This document shows, in pieces, positions 14,507 through 20,748 of a DNA stretch of 20,748 nt. A program made the position numbers and the translations under genes. Under the pieces are notes generated by a model, which worked only from the letters and a program-made list of their open reading frames with translations, did no database searches and was not told where the DNA came from. How positions within the stretch are numbered: position 1 is the first letter of the stretch; every line of letters starts with the position of its first letter. This stretch comes from a virus. The stretch lies in the IMG/VR virus record IMGVR_UViG_3300029319_000643, positions 1 through 20,748 of that record; one strand, written 5' to 3'.

Positions 14507-14741
14507 GAGAAAGAAAAAGGCGATCCCGAAGTTGGATCTTCATCAGGTTAGACACGAGGATGTTAGGGGAAGGTGTATAGAGTTTGTCGAGGCCAATTGG
14601 GACACTGGCGAAGAGATACATATTATAACAGGGTATTCAGATATGATGATGGAACTAGTTATACAAGTATTGAAAGAATACAACCTACGATATGAAGAAG
14701 GAGATTACTTCAACAGGGGCTATATCAAGAGTTGGTTATGA
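14496..14741 (+). CDS. Stand-alone Smr-like domain protein
   Basis: I place the start at ATG 14496, overlapping the nuclease gene by 11 bases; a longer frame from 14436 would only translate nuclease sequence. The 81-residue product opens with a basic RNRRKKK tail, then LDLHQVRHEDVRGRCIEFV and EEIHIITGYSD. These match the Smr hallmarks LDLHG...EA and I.TG.G, though the Gly after LDLH is Gln and the last Gly of the TGxG loop is Ser-Asp. Smr domains nick DNA or cleave RNA and occur at the C-terminus of MutS2 or alone. A helper nuclease for processing branched DNA or phage RNA fits the location next to the FEN nuclease. Catalysis is uncertain given the altered loop. Confidence 0.75.
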   Translation: MRNRRKKKAIPKLDLHQVRHEDVRGRCIEFVEANWDTGEEIHIITGYSDMMMELVIQVLKEYNLRYEEGDYFNRGYIKSWL

Positions 14742-15556
14742 AAGATTCCAATCGTAAAAAAGTGCTCATGTGTGCACCCATACATTATGATATCAAGTAT
14801 TCTATCAACCCATGGATGAAAGATTACGATGAGCCTTTAAATAAGGAATTGGCTCTTGCTCAGTGGTTGAGGCTTTATTCCACCATAGAGAGGATGAGTG
14901 ATGTCACTATTGAGGTGCTAGATACAGCGAAGACCCCAAACAACTGCCCAGACATTGTATTTACGGCCAATGCGGGAATAGTCCACAATAACAAGGTAAT
15001 CCTTTCAAACTTTAAACATCCTGAGCGTCATTGTGAAAAGCCGTTCTATCGCAAGTGGTTTGAAGATAAGGGCTACGAAGTCGATGAAATATTAGAAAGT
15101 TTATATTTCGAAGGCGGCGGTGATTGTATTGTGGTCGGTGACAAATTGGTTGCTGGGTACGGGTTTCGCTCTGAACACATTGCTTTAGAGTTGGTGGCCG
15201 AGAAATTAGATTTAGAATTACATGCTTTTAAATTGGCAGACCCAAGGTTTTACCACCTTGATACTTGCCTCTCCATCCTTGACTCCGAAACAGGTTCTGG
15301 TTTCTTTTACCCAAAGGCTTTCGAGGATCCGAAAGCTTTAAAGAAGATTTTAAAACTCAAATCTGTATCCAAAAGGGAGGCGATGAAATTCTGTTGTAAT
15401 TCTGTGGTGTTAGGGGACAATATTGTAGTTCCAACAGGGTCAAAGAAAATCCTTGAATTCTTGCGAGAAAAAGGTTATAATGTATTTGAAGTCGAAATGA
15501 GTGAGTTCATCAAATCTGGTGGAGCCGCTCAATGTTTAGTACTTTATTTAAACTAG
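14738..15556 (+). CDS. DDAH/amidinotransferase-superfamily enzyme
   Basis: I choose ATG 14738 (ATGA overlap with the Smr stop) over TTG 14732. The 272-residue protein has guanidino-group-modifying motifs in order: MCAPIHYDIKYSINPWM, PDIVFTANAG with D72, YFEGGGDCIVVGDKLVAGYG with E125, FRS with R144, FYHLDTC with H173, and a C-terminal KSGGAAQCLVLY with candidate nucleophile C266. The Cys-His-Glu set and 'FTANAG' segment are typical of the dimethylarginine dimethylaminohydrolase-like branch, which hydrolyses methylated arginine or related guanidino compounds through a thiouronium intermediate. All catalytic residues look intact. This is not a usual phage gene, so it is an auxiliary metabolic gene candidate. 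It lies within a tightly coupled cluster, so it is probably expressed with the replication genes. The substrate cannot be fixed from sequence. Confidence 0.88.
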   Translation: MKDSNRKKVLMCAPIHYDIKYSINPWMKDYDEPLNKELALAQWLRLYSTIERMSDVTIEVLDTAKTPNNCPDIVFTANAGIVHNNKVILSNFKHPERHCEKPFYRKWFEDKGYEVDEILESLYFEGGGDCIVVGDKLVAGYGFRSEHIALELVAEKLDLELHAFKLADPRFYHLDTCLSILDSETGSGFFYPKAFEDPKALKKILKLKSVSKREAMKFCCNSVVLGDNIVVPTGSKKILEFLREKGYNVFEVEMSEFIKSGGAAQCLVLYLN

Positions 15557-15564
15557 GAGTTATC

Positions 15565-16383
15565 ATGTTAAAGAATGTTTTGTTTGTCGTAGCGCTGCTA
15601 TGTGTGCCGTATTACGCCCATGGCCAAGAGGGTGAGTGTGCGGATGGTCTATGTGGCACCCCTGAAGAGTCTGGAGGCGGGGGAGAAGCTGGTGGAGGTA
15701 GTGTGTTAATCGCAAACAGTGATCAGGGAGAAACACAACAATATGCCGATGACTTCGATGAGGATGGCTTCGAAGATGAATATGATAATTGTCCTTGGAC
15801 ATCTAACCCTGACCAGATCGACGGTGACGGCGACGGTTGGGGCGATGCTTGTGACACTTGCCCTATAGCTTGGAACCCCAATCAGTTTGACCACGATAAT
15901 GATGGCGAGGGCGATTGGTGTGATGACGATATCGATGGCGACACTATCCCCAATGGAGAAGATAATTGCGAAACAATTCCGAACCCTGCGCAAGTCGACA
16001 CGGACACAGATCTAATAGGTGATGTCTGCGATGACGATGACGACGGTGATGTGATTCCCGATTATTTAGATGAGTGTCCACTGCTCCACCGTGCTGATTA
16101 CAGTCGCGACATGGAGTGTGTCACGGATCAAGATATGGATAACATCTATGACCACCTTGACAACTGTGTGGATGTACCCAACCTGCATCAAGAGGATCGT
16201 GACGGCGATGGCCGCGGCGACGTATGTGACACAGATGCAGACGGCAATGGCATTGCTGACCATGCAGAGCATCGTCCAGAGAATCTTGATGCAGAGATTG
16301 TTGTTGACAACGGTGAAACAATTGAGGAAGGTGGTTGCAATACAGTAAAAACCTTTTCCTTCCCCCTATTTATTCGTAGGTAG
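15565..16383 (+). CDS. Secreted thrombospondin type 3 repeat (Ca2+-binding) protein
   Basis: It starts at ATG 15565 with AGGAG five bases upstream, overlapping the previous stop; the frame from 15532 would just add upstream sequence. The 272-residue product has a Sec signal peptide (MLKNVLFVVALLCVPYYAHG, cleavage likely before Q21) and a Gly/Ser-rich linker. About 160 residues of thrombospondin type 3 repeats follow (DNCP...NPDQIDGDGDGWGDACD and variants), which bind many Ca2+ ions through Asp side chains and paired cysteines. A C-terminal GGC258 is followed by a short hydrophobic stretch and IRR, resembling a shortened bacterial C-terminal sorting tail. Such repeats are common in surface proteins of Gram-negative bacteria, but in a phage genome they are likely host-derived cargo. 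Possible roles include surface remodelling, adhesion or superinfection exclusion. Confidence 0.85.
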   Translation: MLKNVLFVVALLCVPYYAHGQEGECADGLCGTPEESGGGGEAGGGSVLIANSDQGETQQYADDFDEDGFEDEYDNCPWTSNPDQIDGDGDGWGDACDTCPIAWNPNQFDHDNDGEGDWCDDDIDGDTIPNGEDNCETIPNPAQVDTDTDLIGDVCDDDDDGDVIPDYLDECPLLHRADYSRDMECVTDQDMDNIYDHLDNCVDVPNLHQEDRDGDGRGDVCDTDADGNGIADHAEHRPENLDAEIVVDNGETIEEGGCNTVKTFSFPLFIRR

Positions 16384-16587
16384 ATGATCATATGCATGTG
16401 TCACAGCGTATCGGATAAGCAAATATGCGATAAGCGTTATGACACATTAAGGCAGATGATGTTGGAGACCAAAGCCGGCACAAGTTGTGGCGGATGCATC
16501 TTTCAATTGAAGTTTCGTTTTGAAAAATGTAAAAAACTCAGAGATGAGAGGGGGTCGACCAAAGATGTTAAAATTCCCAGACAGTAA
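16384..16587 (+). CDS. Bfd-like [2Fe-2S] ferredoxin domain protein
   Basis: The ATG at 16384 directly follows the previous stop; the next in-frame ATG (16396) would lose a cluster cysteine. The 67-residue protein begins MIICMCHSVSDKQI and has C4, C6, C35 and C38. E. coli Bfd begins MYVCLCNGISDKKI and has C4, C6, C39 and C42. The CxC...CxxC spacing is four residues shorter, but the 'C.C..(I/V)SDK.I' and 'GTSCGGC' signatures are the same. Bfd passes electrons to bacterioferritin to release stored iron; related domains serve in reductases. The tail is basic and unrelated. A phage copy could mobilise host iron or act as an electron carrier. The neighbour, a phosphatase, overlaps by 23 bases. Confidence 0.85.
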   Translation: MIICMCHSVSDKQICDKRYDTLRQMMLETKAGTSCGGCIFQLKFRFEKCKKLRDERGSTKDVKIPRQ

Positions 16588-17428
16588 GATATATTTTCTC
16601 ACTGACATGCACGCAGATGCTGCAGCATTCAGGCGCAGCATGGAGCGTTGCGAAAAAGATTCCATAATCGTAATCGGCGGAGATACTTTCGATAAAGGTC
16701 CAAGCAACCTTGAACTTTTAAGGGAATATAAAAAGTTTATACGTGACGGTTGGAACTTTAAGTTTGTAATTGGCAACCACGATGTACGCCAATATATGGT
16801 GTTAAAATATTGGTTTCAACAAGGGGATCCCAAATATGCCGCGGCCTTTACTGCTAAGAGGTTTAGGTCTAGGATCAACCCTTTGCTCCACGAATGTGGT
16901 GGCATCGAGAAAGCACAACAAATGTTCCTGTCGGCTGACGGCGAGTTTAACTGGTTCTTCAGGGACCAGCTTTTAATTTATAGAAACAATTCTTTTGCTT
17001 TCGTGCACGCAGGAATCTCTGATTTACTTGCGGAAACAATTGAGCAAACAAGCGTGTTCTCAATCAACCTCAGGTTCAGGGCGATGATGAACGCGGATCC
17101 GTTTGCCTTGTATTATGGATCATTGGGTTCCGCAATTCGAACAAAGTATCGCGACAATGACTTTGCTTTCACCCCTCACGGCACTGCCACTTTGCGTAAA
17201 ACAGGTATCAGTGCGATTGTCAGTGGCCACTTCAATGTTTTGGATGGCCACGAACTCAAGATCATGAATGGGACACCACAGTTTTTTTGTGATTGCGTCG
17301 TTGACAGCGCCTCTAGAAAAAAGTATAATATGAAAACTCCCGGCTGGGCAGTTTTAGAGATCAACCCTCACACCCGAAAAATAATCGGGAGAAGTTCAGA
17401 AAAGACCTTGACACTTTATGAAGAATAG
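16565..17428 (+). CDS. PPP-type metallophosphatase (calcineurin-like phosphoesterase)
   Basis: I choose ATG 16565 (GAGGGGG about ten bases upstream, inside the Bfd-like gene), giving 287 residues; a frame from 16520 would add an N-terminus lacking homology features. Metal-ligand motifs are FLTDMHAD (D14, H16), IGGDTFDKGP (D39, D42), IGNHDV (N70, H71), FVHAGIS and IVSGHFNV. That is the DxH/GDxxDRG/GNHD/H/H set of the metallophosphoesterase fold, with the PPP-family Arg replaced by Lys in GDxxDKGP. Close relatives include lambda protein phosphatase and symmetric diadenosine tetraphosphatase. The substrate could be phosphoproteins, nucleotides or RNA ends (as for T4 PseT, though that is a different fold). 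A 50-residue insertion after GNHD is rich in aromatic residues. Confidence 0.88.
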   Translation: MLKFPDSKIYFLTDMHADAAAFRRSMERCEKDSIIVIGGDTFDKGPSNLELLREYKKFIRDGWNFKFVIGNHDVRQYMVLKYWFQQGDPKYAAAFTAKRFRSRINPLLHECGGIEKAQQMFLSADGEFNWFFRDQLLIYRNNSFAFVHAGISDLLAETIEQTSVFSINLRFRAMMNADPFALYYGSLGSAIRTKYRDNDFAFTPHGTATLRKTGISAIVSGHFNVLDGHELKIMNGTPQFFCDCVVDSASRKKYNMKTPGWAVLEINPHTRKIIGRSSEKTLTLYEE

Positions 17429-17441
17429 GTTATAGTATAAC
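17408..17441 (+). promoter_or_regulatory. Sigma70-type promoter with 13-base palindrome over the -10 box
   Basis: TTGACA (17408-17413) and TATAGT (17431-17436) are separated by exactly 17 bases. The palindrome GTTATAGTATAAC (17429-17441, dyad around a central G) covers the -10 box. The -35 lies within the end of the phosphatase gene. It should drive the two small membrane protein genes that follow. Confidence 0.85.
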
Positions 17442-17470
17442 AATCAAAAACATAACAAGGAGAGATTAAT

Positions 17471-17680
17471 ATGTTTAAAAGTAAGAATTCGAGAGCAATA
17501 GTAAGTTGGGTAGTTATGATGATTTTCAACTTTACGTGCCTTTGGGGCATCACGAATGACCCTGTAGACGCAATCAAGGCCCTCTTGGTGTGCTACTTTG
17601 TCCTCGCCGGTGCTGCAGCCAGTTGGATGATGTTGCAAAATTGGGTAGAGGCAGGAGAGTTAGAAAATGCTGAAAACTAA
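17471..17680 (+). CDS. Small two-span membrane protein, paralogue A
   Basis: The 69-residue protein starts at ATG 17471 behind AAGGAG, first gene after a strong promoter. A basic N-terminal MFKSKNSRAIVSW leads into one hydrophobic segment (about 12-28) and, after a short loop with an acidic NDP, a second (about 36-54); the end is polar. It resembles the next gene in its start (M-x-K-x-K-x-S-R-x-I-x-x-W) and in its two-span plan. Class II holins have this layout, but no lysis genes are nearby, so other roles (exclusion, membrane remodelling) are as likely. Confidence 0.8.
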   Translation: MFKSKNSRAIVSWVVMMIFNFTCLWGITNDPVDAIKALLVCYFVLAGAAASWMMLQNWVEAGELENAEN

Positions 17681-17885
17681 GAAATCACGCAGCATCACTT
17701 ATTGGTTAGTCATCCTCGCTCTGTATGTTGTTTCTGCCGCAGTGCACGCCCATGGGTATGATAACTTTTTTGCAGAATTTGCCAGGTACTTCTCCGCCCT
17801 CGTAGCAGTGTCGTTTATCGCCGCCGCGGTTCTTGGGATTTCTTTCGCAGCCATGGAATGGATCAGTAGAGGTTCTGACGAATAA
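17667..17885 (+). CDS. Small two-span membrane protein, paralogue B
   Basis: The 72-residue protein overlaps paralogue A by 14 bases, with AGGAG nine bases upstream of ATG 17667. The start MLKTKKSRSITYWLV parallels the MFKSKNSRAIVSWVV of its neighbour, suggesting a tandem duplication that has diverged strongly in the rest. Two hydrophobic segments (about 12-28 and 42-62) and an ending RGSDE give the same topology. Function is unknown; a partnered membrane pair (for example holin/antiholin-like) is a possibility by analogy only. Confidence 0.8.
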   Translation: MLKTKKSRSITYWLVILALYVVSAAVHAHGYDNFFAEFARYFSALVAVSFIAAAVLGISFAAMEWISRGSDE

Positions 17886-17894
17886 TAATAACTC

Positions 17895-17930
17895 TTGACT
17901 TCCCTGGTGTATTGCGATATACTAGGGAAG
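17895..17930 (+). promoter_or_regulatory. Sigma70-type promoter for the tRNA/helicase unit, with long dyad
   Basis: TTGACT (17895-17900) and TATACT (17918-17923) are 17 bases apart. A nearly perfect 14-base inverted repeat, CTTCCCTGGTGTAT (17899-17912) / ATATACTAGGGAAG (17917-17930), spans the spacer and -10 box. The core GGTGTAT...ATAyACT recurs at the promoter at 9457-9485. The likely transcription start is about ten bases before the tRNA. Confidence 0.85.
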
Positions 17931-17937
17931 TATTTAT

Positions 17938-18011
17938 TGGCTCATAGCTCAACTGGTTAGAGCACGCTTCTTATAAGGGTGAGGTTCCGGGTTCAAGCCC
18001 CGGTGAGCCAA
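17938..18011 (+). tRNA. tRNA-Ile(UAU)
   Basis: The full cloverleaf folds by eye. The acceptor is TGGCTCA (17938-17944) / TGAGCCA (18004-18010). The D stem is GCTC/GAGC with loop AACTGGTTA. The anticodon stem is CGCTT/GGGTG with loop CTTATAA and anticodon TAT (17972-17974). The T stem is CCGGG/CCCGG with loop TTCAAGC. The discriminator is A18011 and CCA is not encoded. Three of five anticodon-stem pairs are G-U type. UAU should read AUA codons without the tilS-modified CAU tRNA most bacteria use. It is immediately downstream of a strong promoter. Confidence 0.92.
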
Positions 18012-18042
18012 CTGCGAATGAGACACTCAGAATGGACAAAGA

Positions 18043-19434
18043 ATGAATCAGGAAAAAGTAGACTTCTCAAAATTTGGTAAATCATTTCAAGAGAAGTTGG
18101 CACATCTAATCTTACAAGAGAGAGTTTTCTGCGATCAAATGCAGGAAGTCCTCTCAATTTCTTTCTTTGAGCTAAAGTATTTGCAAGCCTTTGTGCGTAA
18201 GATATTTGCGTATAGGGAGAAATACGAGACTCATCCGACTTACGAGATCATGGCGACGATGCTTAGATCTGAGATGGAGGATGAGAGCGGCGCTGTCACA
18301 AAGCAGGTTAGGGACTTTCTAGCCAGAAGCTTATCGTCTAAAGAGATAGAGGAAGCCGAATACATCAAAGATGTCTCTCTTGACTTCTGCAAGAAGCAGA
18401 AGTTGAAAGAGGCAATGATTAAATCTGTTGATCTCTTACAGCACTCATCGTTTGACGAGATCAGTTCAGTTATCAATGATGCAATCAAGCTTGGTTCGGA
18501 TAACAACTTTGGTTACGAATATATAGCTGATTTTGAAGATCGTTATCAGCCAAAGATGCGTCATCCTGTCACGACAGGTTGGAAGCAGATAGATGATATC
18601 ACAAACGGTGGTCTTGGTAATAGCGAGTTGGGCGTCGTTATTGCACCAACAGGTGCCGGCAAGTCCATGGTCCTTGTTCACCTTGGCGCTCAAGCTATCA
18701 GAGAGGGAAAAACCGTTGTACATTATACACTTGAGCTACAAGACATGTCTATCGGACTCCGATATGACAGTTGCTTGACCGGTGTACCGATCAATGATCT
18801 TACACTTTTTAAGGATGAAGTTTACGAAAAAGTGTCCGATTTCGGTGGCAGGCTCATAATTAAAGAGTACCCGTCGAAGACGGCAAGTACGAATACGATT
18901 AAGACGCACTTAGAAAAACTGAAGACAAGAGGAATCGACGTAGACATGGTTATTGTCGATTATGCAGACTTGTTGCGTCCAAAGCGTGTTGAAAGAGAAA
19001 AGAGGCACGAACTTGAAAGCATGTACGAAGAATTGAGAGGTCTGGCACAAGAATTTAAATGTGTCTTCTGGACCGCCTCTCAAACCAACCGCTCAGGTCT
19101 TAATGCGGAAGTTATCACAATGGAGGCAATCAGCGAAGCGTTCAACAAATGCTTTGTTGCCGACTTTATTTGCACCATATCCAGAACAGTTGAAGACAAA
19201 ACTGCGAATACTGGCAGAATGTTTATTGCAAAGAATAGACAGGGGTATGACGGTATGATATATCCTATATTCATGGACACCAGTAATGTAAAGATAAAGG
19301 TCTTCGAACCCACCAAAGAAACAATAGAAGAGATCAATCAAAGTGCCGCTGCGCAGCAGATGAGCAATATTAAAAAGAAATACCAGTCTTGGAAGGAGAA
19401 AGAAAAGGAAAATGCACGACGAAAAACAAGTTAA
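18043..19434 (+). CDS. Replicative DNA helicase (DnaB/gp41-like)
   Basis: The protein has 463 residues. The N-terminal 160 residues are helical, matching the collar/linker part of DnaB-type helicases. The RecA-fold motor follows: Walker A APTGAGKS (201-208), the catalytic-Glu segment VVHYTLELQ (E231), Walker B MVIVDYADLL (D306) and the sensor segment WTASQTNRSG. Then comes KNRQGYDG, the usual 'K.R.G' near the end of the motor. The C-terminus is a Lys/Glu-rich helical tail. As a ring helicase it unwinds DNA ahead of the polymerase. It overlaps the ribonucleotide reductase gene by 23 bases. The length is close to T4 gp41. No primase domain (zinc ribbon or TOPRIM) is present. Confidence 0.93.
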   Translation: MNQEKVDFSKFGKSFQEKLAHLILQERVFCDQMQEVLSISFFELKYLQAFVRKIFAYREKYETHPTYEIMATMLRSEMEDESGAVTKQVRDFLARSLSSKEIEEAEYIKDVSLDFCKKQKLKEAMIKSVDLLQHSSFDEISSVINDAIKLGSDNNFGYEYIADFEDRYQPKMRHPVTTGWKQIDDITNGGLGNSELGVVIAPTGAGKSMVLVHLGAQAIREGKTVVHYTLELQDMSIGLRYDSCLTGVPINDLTLFKDEVYEKVSDFGGRLIIKEYPSKTASTNTIKTHLEKLKTRGIDVDMVIVDYADLLRPKRVEREKRHELESMYEELRGLAQEFKCVFWTASQTNRSGLNAEVITMEAISEAFNKCFVADFICTISRTVEDKTANTGRMFIAKNRQGYDGMIYPIFMDTSNVKIKVFEPTKETIEEINQSAAAQQMSNIKKKYQSWKEKEKENARRKTS

Positions 19435-20748
19435 AGAGAAGACCTTAGAATATTTTAATGGCGATGAGTTGGCCACCAATGTTTGGATGACAAAATATTG
19501 TCTTAAAGACAAGCAAGGCAATTATATGGAACTCACGCCCGATGATATGCATCGTCGATTAGCAAAAGAGTTTGCAAGAATTGAAAGCAAGTTCGAAAAC
19601 TCTCTCAAAGAAGAGGATATCTACGGTCTTTTAAAGAACTTTGACAATATCGTGCCTCAGGGCTCTCCTATGTTTGGGATTGGGAACGATTACGTTAACG
19701 CATCTTTGTCTAACTGCGTCGTCGTTGCTTCTCCTGAAGATAACATTTCTTCAATTATGGATTCTGGGAAGCAGCTTGCCAATTTGTTCAAGAATCGTTG
19801 CGGCGTCGGACTGGATATTTCAGAGCTACGTCCGGAAAACGCTATTGTAAATAACGCTGCAAGGACCACCACAGGCGCCTGGAGCTTCGCTGACTTCTAT
19901 TCGTATGTTTGCCGCATGATTGGCCAAAATGGCCGTAGAGGGGCTCTGATGATCTCTATGGACGTGCGCCATCCTGATATCGAGCAATTTGTAACGATGA
20001 AGCACGATCTCACCAAGGTTACAGGCGCAAATGTATCTGTAAAGATTAGTGATGATTTTATGCGAGCAGTCGAAAATAAAGAAAAGTTCACTTTACAGTT
20101 TCCTGTCGACTCTGATAGTCCCACATATACAAAAGAAGTGGAAGCCGTAGAGCTGTGGACGCAGATTGTAGATTCTGCAACGAAGACAGCGGAGCCCGGG
20201 CTGCTGATGTGGGACAATATCACAAGTCGACTTCCAGCAAACGAGTATGACCAATTTAAAACTATTTGTGTCAACCCTTGTGCCGAGATCGCCCTCTCGG
20301 CTTACGACTCGTGTCGCTTGATCTCGGTTAATTTGAAAAACTTTGTTAAAAACGCTTTCACAGATAAAGCCGAGTTTGATCTGAAAGAGTTTAGCAACGT
20401 TGTCCGAGTGGCAACAAGGTTGTCTGATGATTTGGTTGAACTGGAGAATGAAAAGCTTCTAAAAATTAAAAACTCTTGTGACACTGACGATGAGCGTGCT
20501 TTGTGGGACAACATGATTAGCGCTTGTATGAATGGTCGACGAACAGGGTTGGGCACTCATGGATTGGCAGATGCCATCGCTCGCTTAAACCTCTCCTACG
20601 ACAGCGATGAGGGCATTAGCATAGTAGATGAGATTTACAGGATTATGAAAGTCTCTGCATATGAAGAGAGTGTCAAGATGGCCCAGGAGCGGGGAGCATT
20701 CAAGGCTTTTGACTGGGACGTAGAAAAGGAAAACTCCTACATTAAAGA
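19412..20748 (+). CDS. Ribonucleotide reductase catalytic subunit, N-terminal part (3' end outside window)
   Basis: The frame starts at ATG 19412 inside the helicase gene and stays open to the window edge (445 codons visible). Conserved features are NASLSNCVVV with C102, the first cysteine of the redox pair, RCGVGLDISELRP, RRGALMISMDVRHPDIEQF, and NPCAEIALSAYDSCRL. NPCAEI carries the N288/C290/E292 active site, in which the cysteine becomes the thiyl radical. The N-terminus is short, so there is no ATP-cone regulatory domain. Wording such as NPCxEI and RRGAxM...HPDI recalls class II (B12-dependent, NrdJ) or phage class I enzymes. The visible part does not separate them, and no NrdB is seen. 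The role is dNTP supply for phage replication. Confidence 0.9.
   Translation, partial: MHDEKQVKEKTLEYFNGDELATNVWMTKYCLKDKQGNYMELTPDDMHRRLAKEFARIESKFENSLKEEDIYGLLKNFDNIVPQGSPMFGIGNDYVNASLSNCVVVASPEDNISSIMDSGKQLANLFKNRCGVGLDISELRPENAIVNNAARTTTGAWSFADFYSYVCRMIGQNGRRGALMISMDVRHPDIEQFVTMKHDLTKVTGANVSVKISDDFMRAVENKEKFTLQFPVDSDSPTYTKEVEAVELWTQIVDSATKTAEPGLLMWDNITSRLPANEYDQFKTICVNPCAEIALSAYDSCRLISVNLKNFVKNAFTDKAEFDLKEFSNVVRVATRLSDDLVELENEKLLKIKNSCDTDDERALWDNMISACMNGRRTGLGTHGLADAIARLNLSYDSDEGISIVDEIYRIMKVSAYEESVKMAQERGAFKAFDWDVEKENSYIK

Noticed and set aside
15532-15564. Longer frame for the thrombospondin type 3 protein
   Set aside because: It would place residues in front of the signal peptide; ATG 15565 has AGGAG five bases upstream and a normal signal sequence.
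15563-16397. Several overlapping minus-strand frames opposite the Asp-rich repeats
   Set aside because: They arise from biased codons (GAT/GAC read in reverse) and give His/Val/Ile low-complexity products.
16520-16564. Longer phosphatase frame starting at 16520
   Set aside because: The extra 15 residues lie inside the Bfd-like gene and add nothing family-like; ATG 16565 has a purine-rich site upstream and precedes the first conserved strand closely.
1-20748. CRISPR arrays, insertion sequences, integrase, attachment sites, retron or diversity-generating elements
   Set aside because: No regularly spaced direct repeats, transposase, recombinase/integrase or reverse transcriptase motifs were seen on either strand; the only perfect tandem repeat is the 42-bp pair at 1341-1424.

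Overview
The window looks like part of the genome of a tailed, contractile-tail (T4-like or myovirus-like) bacteriophage, probably environmental. I base this on tail and baseplate-type genes followed directly by a phage replication and recombination set: a gp32-like ssDNA-binding protein, a UvsX/RecA recombinase, a FEN-type 5' nuclease, a DnaB/gp41-type helicase, a family A DNA polymerase and a ribonucleotide reductase. All supported genes are on the + strand. They are densely packed, often with ATGA or TAATG overlaps, and no gene-free stretch exceeds 300 bases. The host is not identifiable. A Glu-Gly-rich lipoprotein and a secreted thrombospondin type 3 repeat protein resemble cell-surface cargo of Gram-negative bacteria with elaborate surfaces, but that is only a hint.

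Positions 1-7108 hold the virion module: the C-terminal part of a tape-measure-like protein with a perfect 42-bp tandem duplication, a baseplate/tail-tube-type protein, a small LysM-like gp53-type protein, a 993-residue structural protein and a 414-residue probable structural protein. At 7109 the content switches to nucleic acid metabolism: a compact family A polymerase lacking an exonuclease domain, a MazG-type pyrophosphohydrolase, and then an FtsZ/tubulin-like protein, which is the most unusual gene here.

A strong sigma70-type promoter at 9457-9485 starts the next unit (9549-12702): gp32-like protein, Glu/Gly-rich lipoprotein, an unknown protein, RecA/UvsX and an unknown protein. Two related intergenic hairpins with compensatory base-pair changes flank the lipoprotein gene. 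Positions 12760-17428 form an accessory-rich unit: a membrane-anchored Arg-rich protein, two small proteins, the FEN nuclease, an Smr-type protein, a DDAH/amidinotransferase-like enzyme, the secreted thrombospondin type 3 protein, a Bfd-like [2Fe-2S] protein and a PPP-type metallophosphatase. From 17408 onward two more near-consensus promoters drive a pair of paralogous small membrane proteins and a tRNA-Ile(UAU). The replicative helicase and the 5' part of a ribonucleotide reductase, cut by the window edge, follow.

How the genes fit together: polymerase, helicase, SSB, recombinase and FEN nuclease are the core of a replisome and recombination machine. The ribonucleotide reductase and MazG protein supply and clean the nucleotide pool. 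The tRNA supports AUA codons. The FtsZ-like protein, lipoprotein, Ca-binding secreted protein, DDAH-like enzyme and Bfd-like protein are the likely host-manipulation layer. Each of the three good promoters has dyad symmetry across its -10 box, which suggests operator control.
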